A stretch of DNA of 64,000 nucleotides from Denitrificimonas halotolerans (GCF_034259425.1 NZ_JAXIVU010000002.1:1-64000); one strand, 5' to 3'; counted from the first letter of the stretch, positions 45,831 to 55,952 are shown. Notes: generated by a model from the letters alone, not told the origin. Made by a program: numbers and translations.

Positions 45831-47048
45831 TTATGGGGCGGGTGTACCCTGTAATGAAAAGTAGCGAGCAAGCCAGCATAGGCCAAGTGCAGCGCTACCT
45901 AATATGAGTAAAGCTGCAGGCATTGTATATAAGGATGGTGGAGCAGTTATGCTGGCAAGAAAGCCAATAACCGCTGCTAATAGAAACTGCAATAACCCCA
46001 TGAGTGACGAAGCCGTACCAGCATGTTGTTGTGTGTGAGCCATGGTGACTGCGGTTAAATTACCTGTAATCAGGCCTGACATAGCGATGCCGAAGCCGAG
46101 TAAAACGCTATAGCTCCAGAGAGCGACCCAGTCAAACTGGACCAAAGCAAAAAGAAGTAAGCCAATGCCCATAAAACCGCCTAAGCCAAGGATTAGAATA
46201 CGCATGGCGCTGTAAAATTTTAATAAGCGCAGATTGATTTGACTCATACCAATCATTAACAAGGCGTTGGCAGCAAATATATAACTGAATTGATTAGGTG
46301 TGAGTTGAAACATTTCAATAAAAATAAAAGGGGAGTTATTGAGATAGATAAAAAGACAGCCTAAGGTACAGCTCGTAGCTAAGGTATAAAAAAAGAAGCT
46401 AGGATTGCTGATTTGAAGAGCATAATTACGCACAATATTGCGTATTGATAGCGGTACACGGTGTTCTATAGCTAAGGTCTCAGGTAGCAAGCGTAGGGTG
46501 AAAAACATGCTCATCAGACCAAATACAGTTAATACCCAGAAGATTAAATGCCATTCGCCATAAGATAAAATTAAGCTACCCAGTAGTGGTGCAGTAATGG
46601 GTGCAATCATCATCACTTGCATCAGTATTGAATAAATCCGTGCTGAGCTTTGTGGGTCACAGGTGTCTGTTACCACTGCGCGAGAGGCTACAGAGCCTGC
46701 AGCTGCACCGACTGCTTGGAGAAAGCGAGCCACCAGTAACCCTTCAAAGCTGGTGCTAAGGGCTGCACTAAATGAGCCGATAGTAAATAGAGCAATACCA
46801 AATAATAAGGGTGGTTTACGACCAAAGCGGTCTAAAAAAGGACCATACAAGCCTTGCCCAACACCTAAACCAATTAAAAATACAGATAGGGTTTGTTGTA
46901 CCTGCCCTGGCGTAATATTTAAGCTGGTTGCCATGGTCGGAAAAGCGGGTAAGTACATGTCAATGGCTGCCGCTACTAGGGCACTTAAAGATGCGAGTAG
47001 GAAAACTAGCTGCAGGCTGAGTGATTTTTTGGCAGATACGCTGTTAAT
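45831..47048 (-). CDS. Bcr/CflA-family multidrug efflux MFS transporter
   Basis: An MFS drug/H+ antiporter of about 405 residues. The family motif GQGLYGPFLDRFGRKPPLL lies between helices 2 and 3, and AVGAAAGSVASRAVVTD follows. The first conventional ATG (46958) starts at MYLPAFPTMA, which is the end of helix 1 in this family. The missing part of helix 1 (LVFLLASLSALVAAAID) is encoded in frame upstream. That extension has no ATG, GTG or TTG before the in-frame TAG, but an ATT at 47048 is preceded by AAGGA at suitable spacing. I therefore take ATT as the likely start. Confidence 0.78.
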   Translation of the reverse strand: MNSVSAKKSLSLQLVFLLASLSALVAAAIDMYLPAFPTMATSLNITPGQVQQTLSVFLIGLGVGQGLYGPFLDRFGRKPPLLFGIALFTIGSFSAALSTSFEGLLVARFLQAVGAAAGSVASRAVVTDTCDPQSSARIYSILMQVMMIAPITAPLLGSLILSYGEWHLIFWVLTVFGLMSMFFTLRLLPETLAIEHRVPLSIRNIVRNYALQISNPSFFFYTLATSCTLGCLFIYLNNSPFIFIEMFQLTPNQFSYIFAANALLMIGMSQINLRLLKFYSAMRILILGLGGFMGIGLLLFALVQFDWVALWSYSVLLGFGIAMSGLITGNLTAVTMAHTQQHAGTASSLMGLLQFLLAAVIGFLASITAPPSLYTMPAALLILGSAALGLCWLARYFSLQGTPAP

Positions 47049-47136
47049 AGTGCGATTCCTTACAGTGGTCTATTAAGCAAGGGGTGCTTATTGTCGATCA
47101 TATTAATTTAATAGCTCTTTGCAGAGCTTAATATCA

Positions 47137-49146
47137 TTATTTTTTGAGCATAGCTCGAATATCCGCCAGAGCGCTGTTTCCTCGTGCGGCCTTGACTTCT
47201 ACTGGGGCCTCCTCAAGACCTTCCCACTGCAAATCTTCGGATGGAAGCTCATCGAGAAAACGGCTAGGTGTGCACTCGATAGTTTCACCATATTGTTTAC
47301 GCTTGCTGGCAAAGGTAAAGGTTAAATTACGTCGTGCACGGGTAATACCAACATAAGCAAGACGGCGCTCTTCCTCAATCGTATCTGTTTCAATACTGGA
47401 GCGGTGCGGTAGAATTTCTTCTTCCATTCCCATAATGTAAACGCTAGGGAACTCGAGACCTTTAGATGCGTGCAGAGTCATCATTTGTACCCCTTCGGCA
47501 CCGTCTTCGTCTTCTTCTTGACGTTCAAGCATGTCGCGTAAGACGAGTTTAGCGATGGCCTCTTCAATGGTCATATCGCCTGCTTCATCCCGCTCCAAAG
47601 TGTTTTTTAGTGCATCGATTAAAAACCATACATTACCCATACGAAATTCACAGGCCTTTTCACTGGAGCTGTTTTGTCGAATCCAGTTTTCATAATCAAT
47701 GTCGATGATCATATCTTTTAGGGCAAGAATGGGATCATCACTAAAGCAGCGCTGACGCAATTTATCCATATAATGCTTAAAACGAGATAAACGTTCGGTA
47801 TAACGAGGTCCTAGATGTTCACTTAGACCAATTTCTGCAGAGGCTTCATACAAAGAAACTTGTCGTTCAGTAGCATAGGTGCTGAGTTTTTCTAAGGTGG
47901 TTGAGCCGATTTCACGGCGAGGCACGTTAATGACACGTAAAAAGGCATTGTCATCATCAGGGTTGACTAATAAGCGGAAGTAGGACATTAAGTCCTTAAC
48001 TTCTTGGCGACCAAAAAAACTGGTGCCGCCAGACAAACGATAAGGGATTTTATGTACTTGCAGTTTAAGCTCCATAATTTTCGCTTGGTAGTTACCGCGA
48101 TATAAAATTGCAAAGTCACTGTAAGGGCGTTGGCTGCGCAAGTGTTCGGTGAGGATTTCCAAAGCAATACGTTCAGCTTCAGCATCTTCGTTGCGGCAGC
48201 GAATCACACGAATTTCGTCACCAAATCCCATGTCACTCCAGAGCTCTTTGACAAACTCATGTGGATTGTTCGAGATTAAGGTATTAGCACATTTTAGAAT
48301 ACGGCCGGTTGAACGATAATTTTGCTCAAGCATAATGACTTTGAGGGAGGGAAAGTCCTCTTTTAATTGCATCAGGTTTTCAGGGCGCGCACCACGCCAA
48401 GCGTAAATTGATTGATCATCATCACCTACCACAGTGAATTGGGCACGTTCTTTTACTAGTAATTTAACCAGTAAATATTGACTGGCATTGGTGTCCTGAT
48501 ATTCATCTACTAGCATATAGCGAATACGGTTACGCCATTTGTCTAGGACATCAGGATGGTTTTGGAAGAGCTTAACGGGCTGCAAAATCAGATCATCAAA
48601 ATCCACAGCATTGTAGGCTTTGAGGGTGCGTTGATAATGACTGTAAACAATGGCTGCAGTTTGCTCTTTAGTGCCACGGGCTTGCGCTAAGGCTTCGTCA
48701 GGCAGGATGAGATCGTTTTTCCATTGACTAATAAGGTTCTTAATCTCATCTGCACCATCGTCACCGGCGTATTCTTTTTGCATAATGTCAGTGAGTAGGC
48801 TTTTCACATCGGAATCATCAAAGATAGAAAAGCCTGGCTTGTAACCGAGCAAGCTGTGCTCACGGCGGATGATATTGAGACCTAAGTTATGGAAGGTAGA
48901 GACTGTTAGGCCATGACCCTCTGCACCGCGGAGTAAGGCAGTTACCCGTTCTTTCATTTCCCGCGCAGCTTTATTGGTAAAGGTGACTGCAACAATATGG
49001 CGTGCAGAAATTCCACATTGTTGAATCAAGTAGGCAATTTTTCGGGTAATGACACTGGTCTTGCCTGAGCCGGCACCGGCCAGTACCAGCAATGGACCGC
49101 TGATATAGTTAACTGCTTCTTGTTGGCGAGGGTTAAGCTTAGACAT
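47137..49146 (-). CDS. rep: ATP-dependent DNA helicase Rep
   Basis: A 669-residue superfamily 1A helicase that moves 3' to 5' and clears replication forks. Walker A is GAGSGKT at about residues 22-28, motif II DEYQDTNASQY, motif III VVGDDDQSIYAWRGA, motif IV LEQNYRST, and motif VI YVGITRARRNL. The start MSKLNPRQQEAVNYI and the length match E. coli Rep (673). It is a single gene on the minus strand between the Bcr/CflA and BCCT genes. Confidence 0.93.
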   Translation of the reverse strand: MSKLNPRQQEAVNYISGPLLVLAGAGSGKTSVITRKIAYLIQQCGISARHIVAVTFTNKAAREMKERVTALLRGAEGHGLTVSTFHNLGLNIIRREHSLLGYKPGFSIFDDSDVKSLLTDIMQKEYAGDDGADEIKNLISQWKNDLILPDEALAQARGTKEQTAAIVYSHYQRTLKAYNAVDFDDLILQPVKLFQNHPDVLDKWRNRIRYMLVDEYQDTNASQYLLVKLLVKERAQFTVVGDDDQSIYAWRGARPENLMQLKEDFPSLKVIMLEQNYRSTGRILKCANTLISNNPHEFVKELWSDMGFGDEIRVIRCRNEDAEAERIALEILTEHLRSQRPYSDFAILYRGNYQAKIMELKLQVHKIPYRLSGGTSFFGRQEVKDLMSYFRLLVNPDDDNAFLRVINVPRREIGSTTLEKLSTYATERQVSLYEASAEIGLSEHLGPRYTERLSRFKHYMDKLRQRCFSDDPILALKDMIIDIDYENWIRQNSSSEKACEFRMGNVWFLIDALKNTLERDEAGDMTIEEAIAKLVLRDMLERQEEDEDGAEGVQMMTLHASKGLEFPSVYIMGMEEEILPHRSSIETDTIEEERRLAYVGITRARRNLTFTFASKRKQYGETIECTPSRFLDELPSEDLQWEGLEEAPVEVKAARGNSALADIRAMLKK

Positions 49147-49264
49147 GAATAAACCAAAGTTGTCAAAAGTAACTATTCTAGCATTGAAGTTATAAGCTCA
49201 GGCTGAACAAACTAACAGTCTGTTTTTTGATGTAGAGTTGCTTAAAATTCACTGCTAAGCAATA

Positions 49265-49290
49265 AAAAAGGCGCTCTTAAAGAGCGCCTT
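49265..49290 (-). terminator. Intrinsic terminator of the BCCT transporter gene
   Basis: AAGGCGCTCTT and AAGAGCGCCTT form a stem of about 10 base pairs with a tiny loop. On the minus strand it is followed by TTTTTTATT, a good T-run. It lies 19 bases after the transporter stop. Confidence 0.88.
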
Positions 49291-49308
49291 GTGTTGGGGT
49301 CATTTAGG

Positions 49309-51303
49309 TTAACGAACGACATGCAAAAAGTGCATATGCTGTTCATATTGGTCAAGAATATCGTCAATCACCTCATTCCGTGACCACCCCATGATGTCGT
49401 AATCTTGCCCACCTTCCATAAGGTGGACTTCAGCACGGAAGTACTTGCGTTCTTCACGTTCTTCGCCATCGTTTTCGGTGTCTTCTTGGTTCATGAGGTC
49501 AGGACGGATGTACGCGCGTGCACGTACTTCGTAGACAAAGTTAGCTTCAACATGATGTTGGACTTCAAGTTTGCAACGCTTATCTTCGTCACGCTCTTGA
49601 ACTTCAACTGTATAGCCTTGCTTACGCAGTTCTTCAGCAACTTCTTCAAAAGCAGGTACCACCACCTCATCCATAAAGCGGTTGACGTGTGCTCGGCGTG
49701 GAAACATAACCATACTGCGTAAACGACGTTGCCAACCACCAGTTTTTTGATGCTGGCGTGAGTAATGCGTCGCGCTTTGTTGTCTGAGCACTCGTTTAGT
49801 AGAGTCCATATCGAGGGCTTTTAATAAGCCCCATAAGGAGATCAGCAAGATTACAGAGAAAGGCAGGGCGCTGGCAATAGTGGCTGTTTGTAGCGCTGCT
49901 AAACCACCACCAATTAACAGTGCAATAGCAACTAATCCTGTTGATGATGCCCAGAAAATACGCTGCCAAACAGGCGTTTCTGTTTGACCACCTGAGGCGA
50001 GCATATCAATGACTAAAGAGCCTGAGTCAGCTGAAGTTACAAAGAACAAAATCACCATACAGACTGCAACCATTGAGAGGATGCTAGAGAAGGGGAAGTG
50101 TTCTAAGAAAGCAAAGAGTGCCAGAGAGCTATCAGCACTGACTGTCTCAGCTAAACTGGTTATATTTTGCTTCATGATCATATAGATCGAGGTGTTACCA
50201 AAGACTGTCATCCATAAGAAGGTGAAGCCAGAGGGTACGAGTAGAATACCTACGATAAATTCGCGAATAGTACGGCCACGTGATACACGGGCAATGAACA
50301 TACCTACAAAAGGTGACCATGAAATCCACCAACCCCAGTACAGTAGAGTCCAACCACCGAGCCAATCTGTTGGGTCGTAGGCGTAGAGGTTGAAGGTCTT
50401 ACTGACAATTTCGGATAAGTAACCCCCAGTGTTCTCCACAAAGCTTTTGAGCAGTAATGCAGTAGGACCCAGTATCAGCACTAATGACAGTAAAATCACT
50501 GCCAGCACTAGGTTGAGCTCTGATAAACGCTTAACACCTTTATCCAAGCCGGTAACAACCGATAAGGTAGCTAAAGCTGTAACGCAAATAATGATAATAA
50601 CTTGAATATTGGTGCTAATAGGCAAATCAAATAAGTAATTAAAACCACTATTGATCTGTAAAACGCCATAGCCCAACGAGGTTGCGATGCCGAGCACTGT
50701 ACTTATGATGGCAAAGATATCGACAGCATGGCCAATAGGCCCGTAAATACGATCACCAATTAAGGGGTACAGAGCGGAGCGCAAGGTTAATGGCAAGCCA
50801 TGACGATAGGCAAAGAATGCTAGAATCAAGGCGACTACAGCATACACCGCCCATGCATGTAAGCCCCAGTGGAAGAAGGTCAGTTTCATTGCTTCCTGCG
50901 CTGCTTCAATGGTGTTTGGATCACCAACAGGAGGTGCAATATAATGCATCACTGGTTCTGCAACGCCAAAGAACATTAAACCAATACCCATACCTGCAGA
51001 AAATAGCATGGCAAACCATGAAGCATTTTTATAATCAGGTTCACTGTGGTCGGGGCCGAGCTTAATATCACCATAGCGGCTTGCGGCCATAAATACGGTC
51101 GCTAATAGAATTAGTGCAAGGGTTAGAATATAGAACCAGCTAACATTTTCTACAATCCAGCTTTGCACTTGGGTAAATAGCACTTGTGAAGCATCGGGAA
51201 AAATACTTGCAAATCCAACCAGAATAGCAACGAGCGCTGCAGATGTATAAAACACCGGCGGGCTGATTGTACTGGGTGCTTTGGTAGGGCTGTCTGTGTC
51301 CAT
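49309..51303 (-). CDS. betT: BCCT-family betaine/choline/carnitine transporter
   Basis: A 664-residue member of the betaine-choline-carnitine transporter family with about 12 membrane helices. The signature helix-8 region is WTLLYWGWWISWSPFVGMFI, then ARVSRGRTIREF. An acidic C-terminal cytoplasmic domain of about 150 residues follows (from about 515 on), as in osmoregulated BetT-type choline carriers, where it senses osmotic strength. Choline is the likely substrate, but glycine betaine or carnitine are possible. No choline dehydrogenase genes lie beside it. Confidence 0.85.
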   Translation of the reverse strand: MDTDSPTKAPSTISPPVFYTSAALVAILVGFASIFPDASQVLFTQVQSWIVENVSWFYILTLALILLATVFMAASRYGDIKLGPDHSEPDYKNASWFAMLFSAGMGIGLMFFGVAEPVMHYIAPPVGDPNTIEAAQEAMKLTFFHWGLHAWAVYAVVALILAFFAYRHGLPLTLRSALYPLIGDRIYGPIGHAVDIFAIISTVLGIATSLGYGVLQINSGFNYLFDLPISTNIQVIIIICVTALATLSVVTGLDKGVKRLSELNLVLAVILLSLVLILGPTALLLKSFVENTGGYLSEIVSKTFNLYAYDPTDWLGGWTLLYWGWWISWSPFVGMFIARVSRGRTIREFIVGILLVPSGFTFLWMTVFGNTSIYMIMKQNITSLAETVSADSSLALFAFLEHFPFSSILSMVAVCMVILFFVTSADSGSLVIDMLASGGQTETPVWQRIFWASSTGLVAIALLIGGGLAALQTATIASALPFSVILLISLWGLLKALDMDSTKRVLRQQSATHYSRQHQKTGGWQRRLRSMVMFPRRAHVNRFMDEVVVPAFEEVAEELRKQGYTVEVQERDEDKRCKLEVQHHVEANFVYEVRARAYIRPDLMNQEDTENDGEEREERKYFRAEVHLMEGGQDYDIMGWSRNEVIDDILDQYEQHMHFLHVVR

Positions 51304-51419
51304 ATGAATTCCTTAATGGCTTGAGTGCTTTTGATCTATATTGTCTTAAGTAGATTAAATATGCTGCAAAAGCGCTCCGTATTGAGTGCTTTTGAACGGA
51401 TAATATACAGATTTTGCTT

Positions 51420-51467
51420 AAAAAAAAGCCCCCAAGTGTTGATTTTAAACATTGAGGGCTGATTTTT
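51420..51467. terminator. Bidirectional terminator after rhlE
   Basis: AGCCCCCAAGTGTT at 51428-51440 pairs with AACATTGAGGGCT at 51448-51460 with small mismatches, flanked by A8 on the left and T6 on the right. On the minus strand it ends the rhlE transcript. Confidence 0.8.
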
Positions 51468-51484
51468 TGTGTATAAATTTAGAT

Positions 51485-53308
51485 TTAATCGTTACGTGAT
51501 GTTAGTAAAGCTGGACGCTCTTTATTGCGTGTACGAGACTCCAATTGCTCGAGTTGCTCTAGGCTTGGTAGGCGCTCACCTTTACGGATAATCAAGGGTT
51601 GTGGCGCTTCGCGCTCATGGGTTATAGCAGCCTCATGCCGACCGGAAAAACGGGTGTCTTCGCGGCGTGGGTTATTGTTACGAGGCTTGCGTGGTGCGCG
51701 ACGTTTGTCCCCTGCTACCGATGGGTTACGTTCCTGACGAGCAGGACGGTTGGTGCGTTTAGTTCCAACAGTAGGTGCAGTATTGTTAGAGCGGCGATCA
51801 CGGCCCTTGTTTTGATAAGGACTGACATAGTTCACACTGTTGCCGAAGTTATCAATCGCATCATCTAAAAAGACTTCAGGATCACGATTGGGTGGCAATT
51901 CTGGTGCGCCAATAATTGGCTGTGCTACTGGGCGTTCGTTACGTGTATTACGTCTGTTACGTGTGCGTGGTGGACGTGCTGTACGTGGTGCAGGTTTGTT
52001 GTCGCCTTCGCTGCGTGCATTGTCGCGTGCTGCTGGGCGACGGCTGCGAGGCTTGTCTTTACCTTCCAGTTTTTTTTCAGTGTTACGTGGTGCATTATTG
52101 CGACTGCCACCGCGAGGTTGTCTTGGCGCGCGTGGCTCTGATTTTTCAATGATAACGCTGCTGGGGTCAAAACCAAAGGTGTCACCGTCTGCAATGCTTT
52201 GACGAGTCATGCGTTCAATGCCTTTGAGTAGGCGCTCTTCGTCAGGTGCAACCAGAGATACTGCTAGACCTGATCGGCCAGCACGACCAGTACGCCCAAT
52301 ACGGTGTACATAGTCCTCTTCAACGTTAGGCAATTCATAGTTTACAACGTATGGCAGCTGATCAATATCTAGACCGCGGGCTGCAATATCGGTTGCAACT
52401 AATATGCGGATATCACCGGCTTTAAATTCAGCTAGGGCTTTAGTGCGCGCGTTTTGGCTTTTATTACCGTGAATAGCGGCTGCAGGTAGGCCATTTTTTG
52501 ATAAGTATTCAGCCAAGCGGTTAGCACCGTGCTTGGTGCGGGTGAAAACTAAGACCTGCTCCCAAGCACCCATAGTAATTAAGTGGGCTAACAGAGCGCG
52601 TTTGTGCGACGCTTGAATACGGTACACACGCTGCTCGATGCGTTCCACTGTAGTATTAGGTGGTGTGACTTCAATGCGTTGCGGGTTGTGCAATAAACGA
52701 CCGGCAAGGGCAGTGATATCTTTAGAGAAAGTCGCCGAGAACAGTAGGTTTTGCCGCTGACTTGGCAGTTTAGCCAATACTTTTTTCACGTCGTGAATAA
52801 AACCCATATCCAGCATACGGTCGGCTTCATCCAGCACTAGTATTTCTACACCGCTGAGATCGACTTTATTTTGGCCTACTAAATCCAATAAGCGGCCAGG
52901 ACAAGCAACTAAGACATCAAGGCCTTTAGCCACAGCAGTGATTTGCGGGTTCATACCTACACCGCCAAAAATACAGGCGCTGACAAAGGGTAAATCTTTG
53001 GCATACAGTTTGAAACTATCATGCACTTGTGCAGCAAGCTCACGGGTTGGTGCTAACACTAAAGCACGAGGTTGACGCGGGCGGTGACGGTGCTCACGAT
53101 CTGGCTTCCCGTTAGGGAATAAGCGTTCAAGGATCGGTAGAGCAAACCCTCCCGTTTTACCGGTGCCTGTTTGTGCCGCCACCATGAGGTCGCGACCTTG
53201 TACTGCTGCAGGAATGGCCTGTAACTGTACGGGTGTAGGAGTTGTGTAGCCGGCGGCTTCGACGGCGTTAACCAAGGTCTTAGATAGACCAAGGGAAGAA
53301 AATGACAT
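51485..53308 (-). CDS. rhlE: DEAD-box RNA helicase RhlE with long basic tail
   Basis: A 607-residue ATP-dependent RNA helicase. The RecA core covers about residues 1-375: Q motif, AQTGTGKT, PTRELAAQV, DEADRMLDMGF, SATFSKDI, ATDIAARGLDID and HRIGRTGRAGR. The C-terminal 230 residues are low-complexity, rich in Arg, Asn, Pro and Gly (SRNNAPRNTEKK, RPPRTRNRRNTRNE), and probably bind RNA or drive condensation with RNA. RhlE proteins act in ribosome assembly and mRNA turnover, often in the cold. The tail is longer than in E. coli RhlE but long tails are common in pseudomonads. Confidence 0.9.
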   Translation of the reverse strand: MSFSSLGLSKTLVNAVEAAGYTTPTPVQLQAIPAAVQGRDLMVAAQTGTGKTGGFALPILERLFPNGKPDREHRHRPRQPRALVLAPTRELAAQVHDSFKLYAKDLPFVSACIFGGVGMNPQITAVAKGLDVLVACPGRLLDLVGQNKVDLSGVEILVLDEADRMLDMGFIHDVKKVLAKLPSQRQNLLFSATFSKDITALAGRLLHNPQRIEVTPPNTTVERIEQRVYRIQASHKRALLAHLITMGAWEQVLVFTRTKHGANRLAEYLSKNGLPAAAIHGNKSQNARTKALAEFKAGDIRILVATDIAARGLDIDQLPYVVNYELPNVEEDYVHRIGRTGRAGRSGLAVSLVAPDEERLLKGIERMTRQSIADGDTFGFDPSSVIIEKSEPRAPRQPRGGSRNNAPRNTEKKLEGKDKPRSRRPAARDNARSEGDNKPAPRTARPPRTRNRRNTRNERPVAQPIIGAPELPPNRDPEVFLDDAIDNFGNSVNYVSPYQNKGRDRRSNNTAPTVGTKRTNRPARQERNPSVAGDKRRAPRKPRNNNPRREDTRFSGRHEAAITHEREAPQPLIIRKGERLPSLEQLEQLESRTRNKERPALLTSRND

Positions 53309-53472
53309 GCAGTCTTCCTGTTGTCGGCGGCCCGCCGACTTTGGGGCGCAAAATTATAAATGCTCCATACGGGTACATAGATCATGCTATGTACCCCATC
53401 CACGAATGATGTCCTACGCTGGGCACCAAGCTGGATGGAGGTATATCGCTATAGTGGCACTCTGGCCAAGTT

Positions 53473-54318
53473 TCAGCAGTTAAGCTTTAGATTATCCCAA
53501 ACAGCTAAACTTGGTTCAGCTTGGTTAAGTGTGTAGAAGTGTAAACCTGGTGCACCACCTGTTAAGAGGCGTTCACACATTTGGCTAATCACTTCTTCAC
53601 CAAAGGCTTGGATGCTGGCTATGTCATCGCCGTACGCTTCAAGTTGTTTGCGTACCCAGCGGGGAATTTCAGCACCACAAGAATCAGAAAAACGTGCCAG
53701 TTTGCTGTAGTTCGTAATTGGCATAATCCCTGGCACGATTGGGATATCGATACCTAGTTTACGCACTCGCTCGACAAAATAGAAGTAGCAATCAGCATTA
53801 AAAAAGTATTGGGTGATAGCACTGTCGGCGCCTGCTTGCACTTTGCGAGCAAAATTTTGCAGGTCTGTTTCAAAATCCTGAGCTTGTGGGTGCATTTCAG
53901 GGTAGGCTGCCACCTCAATATAAAAGTGGTCACCGGTCTCGTTACGAATAAATTCAACCAGCTCATTGGCGTAGCGTAGCTCACCGTTTGCCATACCCAT
54001 GCCTGAGGGCAAGTCACCGCGTAGGGCAACAATGCGCTTAATACCTGACTTCTGGTAGGTGTGAAGTAATTCGCGCAAGTCGTCTTTGCTGTCACCAACA
54101 CAGGAGAGGTGTGGGGCAGTAGGGATTTTAATCTCGCTATCTAACTGTAATACGGTATTTAAAGTACGATCACGGGTTGAGCCACCAGCACCGTAGGTAC
54201 AGGAGAAAAACTCAGGGTTATAAGTGGCCAGTTTTGTGGCTGTAGTGATCAGCTTTTCATGGCCTGCGTCGGTTTTTGTTGGAAAAAACTCAAAACTAAT
54301 ACGAGATTGTTCGCCCAT
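53473..54318 (-). CDS. metF: 5,10-methylenetetrahydrofolate reductase
   Basis: A 281-residue MTHFR, an FAD-containing TIM barrel that reduces 5,10-methylene-THF to 5-methyl-THF for methionine synthesis. It has ISFEFFPTKTD at the N-terminus with the catalytic Glu, FFSCTYGAGGSTRD, HLSCVGDSKDDL and IVALRGDLPSG, the FAD- and folate-binding segments. The ATG at 54318 has AAGGA upstream; a TTG five codons earlier is less likely. It lies 75 bases after ahcY and is probably in the same SAH-controlled transcript. Confidence 0.93.
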   Translation of the reverse strand: MGEQSRISFEFFPTKTDAGHEKLITTATKLATYNPEFFSCTYGAGGSTRDRTLNTVLQLDSEIKIPTAPHLSCVGDSKDDLRELLHTYQKSGIKRIVALRGDLPSGMGMANGELRYANELVEFIRNETGDHFYIEVAAYPEMHPQAQDFETDLQNFARKVQAGADSAITQYFFNADCYFYFVERVRKLGIDIPIVPGIMPITNYSKLARFSDSCGAEIPRWVRKQLEAYGDDIASIQAFGEEVISQMCERLLTGGAPGLHFYTLNQAEPSLAVWDNLKLNC

Positions 54319-54393
54319 AGAAAAATCCTTCAAGATTAAAGTGAAGTGCTAGCCGGGTAAATTTCAGGGGTAGTGGCACTACCCCTGATGGAC

Positions 54394-55794
54394 TTAGTAG
54401 CGATAAGTTTCTGGCTTATAAGGGCCTTCGACATCAACGCCAATGTAGTCAGCTTGCTCTTTGGTAAGGCAGGTAATTACACCGCCAAAACCTTTCACCA
54501 TTTCTAAAGCAACTTCTTCGTCGAGTTTTTTCGGCAAGACTTCAACGGTCAGTGCTGCTGCTCGTTTCTCAGCATTTAACTGAGCAAATTTACGCTCAAA
54601 TAAATGCATTTGCGCCAATACTTGGTTAGCAAATGAACCATCCATAATACGGCTTGGGTGGCCGGTTGCATTACCGAGGTTCACTAAACGACCTTCAGCT
54701 AATAGAATTAAGTAGTCGTCATTGTGTGGGTCAAAACTACCAGAGCCGGTACGATGAATTTTGTGTACCTGCGGTTTAACTTCTTCCCATGCCCAGTTTT
54801 TGCGCATGAAGGCTGTGTCGATTTCATTATCAAAGTGACCAATATTACATACAACGGCACGTTTTTTCAGTGCTTTGAGCATGCCAGCATCACATACATT
54901 CGCATTGCCCGTAGTAGTGACAATAAGATCAATTTTACTCAGTAATGCCTTATCGATACAGGTGTCGGTCCCATCGTTTTGACCGTCAATATAGGGTGAT
55001 ACTAATTCGTAGCCGTCCATACAAGCTTGCATGGCGCAGATCGGGTCTACTTCGGAGACTTTTACAATCATGCCTTCTTGGCTCAGTGATTGTGCTGAAC
55101 CTTTACCTACATCACCATAACCAATAACCAGTGCTTGCTTACCTGATAGCAGGTTATCAGTACCACGTTTGATTGCATCGTTTAAACTGTGACGGCAGCC
55201 GTATTTATTGTCGTTTTTGCTTTTAGTTACTGAGTCATTTACGTTGATTGCTGGCACTTTTAAGGTGCCTTTTTCCAGCATATCTAATAAGCGGTGTACA
55301 CCTGTGGTTGTTTCTTCGGTGATGCCGTGAACATGTTCTAAAACTTGCGGGAAGCGTTCGTGCAGGATAGCGGTTAAGTCACCACCGTCATCAAGCACCA
55401 TATTAGCATCCCAAGGTTGGCCATCTTTTAGGATGGTTTGCTCAATGCACCACTCGTATTCCTCTTCAGTTTCGCCTTTCCATGCGAATACTGGAATACC
55501 AGCAGCAGCAATAGCTGCGGCAGCTTGATCTTGGGTGGAGAAAATATTGCAGCTGGACCAGCGCACTTCAGCACCCAGTGCAATCAATGTCTCAATTAAC
55601 ACAGCAGTTTGGATGGTCATGTGAATACAGCCAAGAATTTTTGCACCTTTGAGCGGCTGTTCAGCAGCATATTTGCTGCGTAGCCCCATCAGAGCAGGCA
55701 TCTCTGACTCAGCAATAATAATTTCACGACGACCCCAGTCGGCCAGTGATATATCAGCAACTTTATAATCAGTAAAATCAGCTACAGCGCTCAT
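54394..55794 (-). CDS. ahcY: Adenosylhomocysteinase (S-adenosyl-L-homocysteine hydrolase)
   Basis: A 466-residue NAD-dependent enzyme that cleaves SAH to homocysteine and adenosine. It has the N-terminal DISLADWGRREIIIAESEMP, catalytic segments NVNDSVTKSKNDNKYGCRHS (Lys, Asp) and the NAD motif VIGYGDVGKGSAQSL, ending PYKPETYRY. I chose the ATG at 55794, preceded by GGAG nine bases upstream; an in-frame ATG five codons earlier overlaps that site. An SAH riboswitch lies just upstream and metF follows. Confidence 0.94.
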   Translation of the reverse strand: MSAVADFTDYKVADISLADWGRREIIIAESEMPALMGLRSKYAAEQPLKGAKILGCIHMTIQTAVLIETLIALGAEVRWSSCNIFSTQDQAAAAIAAAGIPVFAWKGETEEEYEWCIEQTILKDGQPWDANMVLDDGGDLTAILHERFPQVLEHVHGITEETTTGVHRLLDMLEKGTLKVPAINVNDSVTKSKNDNKYGCRHSLNDAIKRGTDNLLSGKQALVIGYGDVGKGSAQSLSQEGMIVKVSEVDPICAMQACMDGYELVSPYIDGQNDGTDTCIDKALLSKIDLIVTTTGNANVCDAGMLKALKKRAVVCNIGHFDNEIDTAFMRKNWAWEEVKPQVHKIHRTGSGSFDPHNDDYLILLAEGRLVNLGNATGHPSRIMDGSFANQVLAQMHLFERKFAQLNAEKRAAALTVEVLPKKLDEEVALEMVKGFGGVITCLTKEQADYIGVDVEGPYKPETYRY

Positions 55795-55820
55795 TAAAGA
55801 GTTCTCCATTCGTAATTAGC

Positions 55821-55917
55821 GAATGGGCGCCGTTTCAAATATGCAGTTGTAAGGACAACTTGAAGGCAACCGTTTCGAGCCTGACAGGAGAATCCTGCTG
55901 CAGCGCCCCTCGAATCT
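55821..55917 (-). ncRNA. S-adenosylhomocysteine (SAH) riboswitch
   Basis: On the minus strand the leader has TTCGAGGGGCGCTGCAGC near its 5' end, CCTGTCAGGCTCGAA in the middle and AACGGCGCCCATTCG at the 3' end. These are the conserved core of the ahcY-type SAH riboswitch, with pairing GGGCGC/GCGCCC closing the pseudoknot. The 3' edge is 26 bases before the ahcY start. It should raise ahcY-metF expression when SAH builds up. Confidence 0.93.
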
Positions 55918-55952
55918 GTTGGTCATCACAGCGAAATCGTGATGCGGCGGTG

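Noticed and set aside
51916..52202. Several frames opposite the basic tail of rhlE
   Set aside because: They come from the biased codon use of the Arg/Asn-rich tail; the rhlE frame is continuous and conserved.
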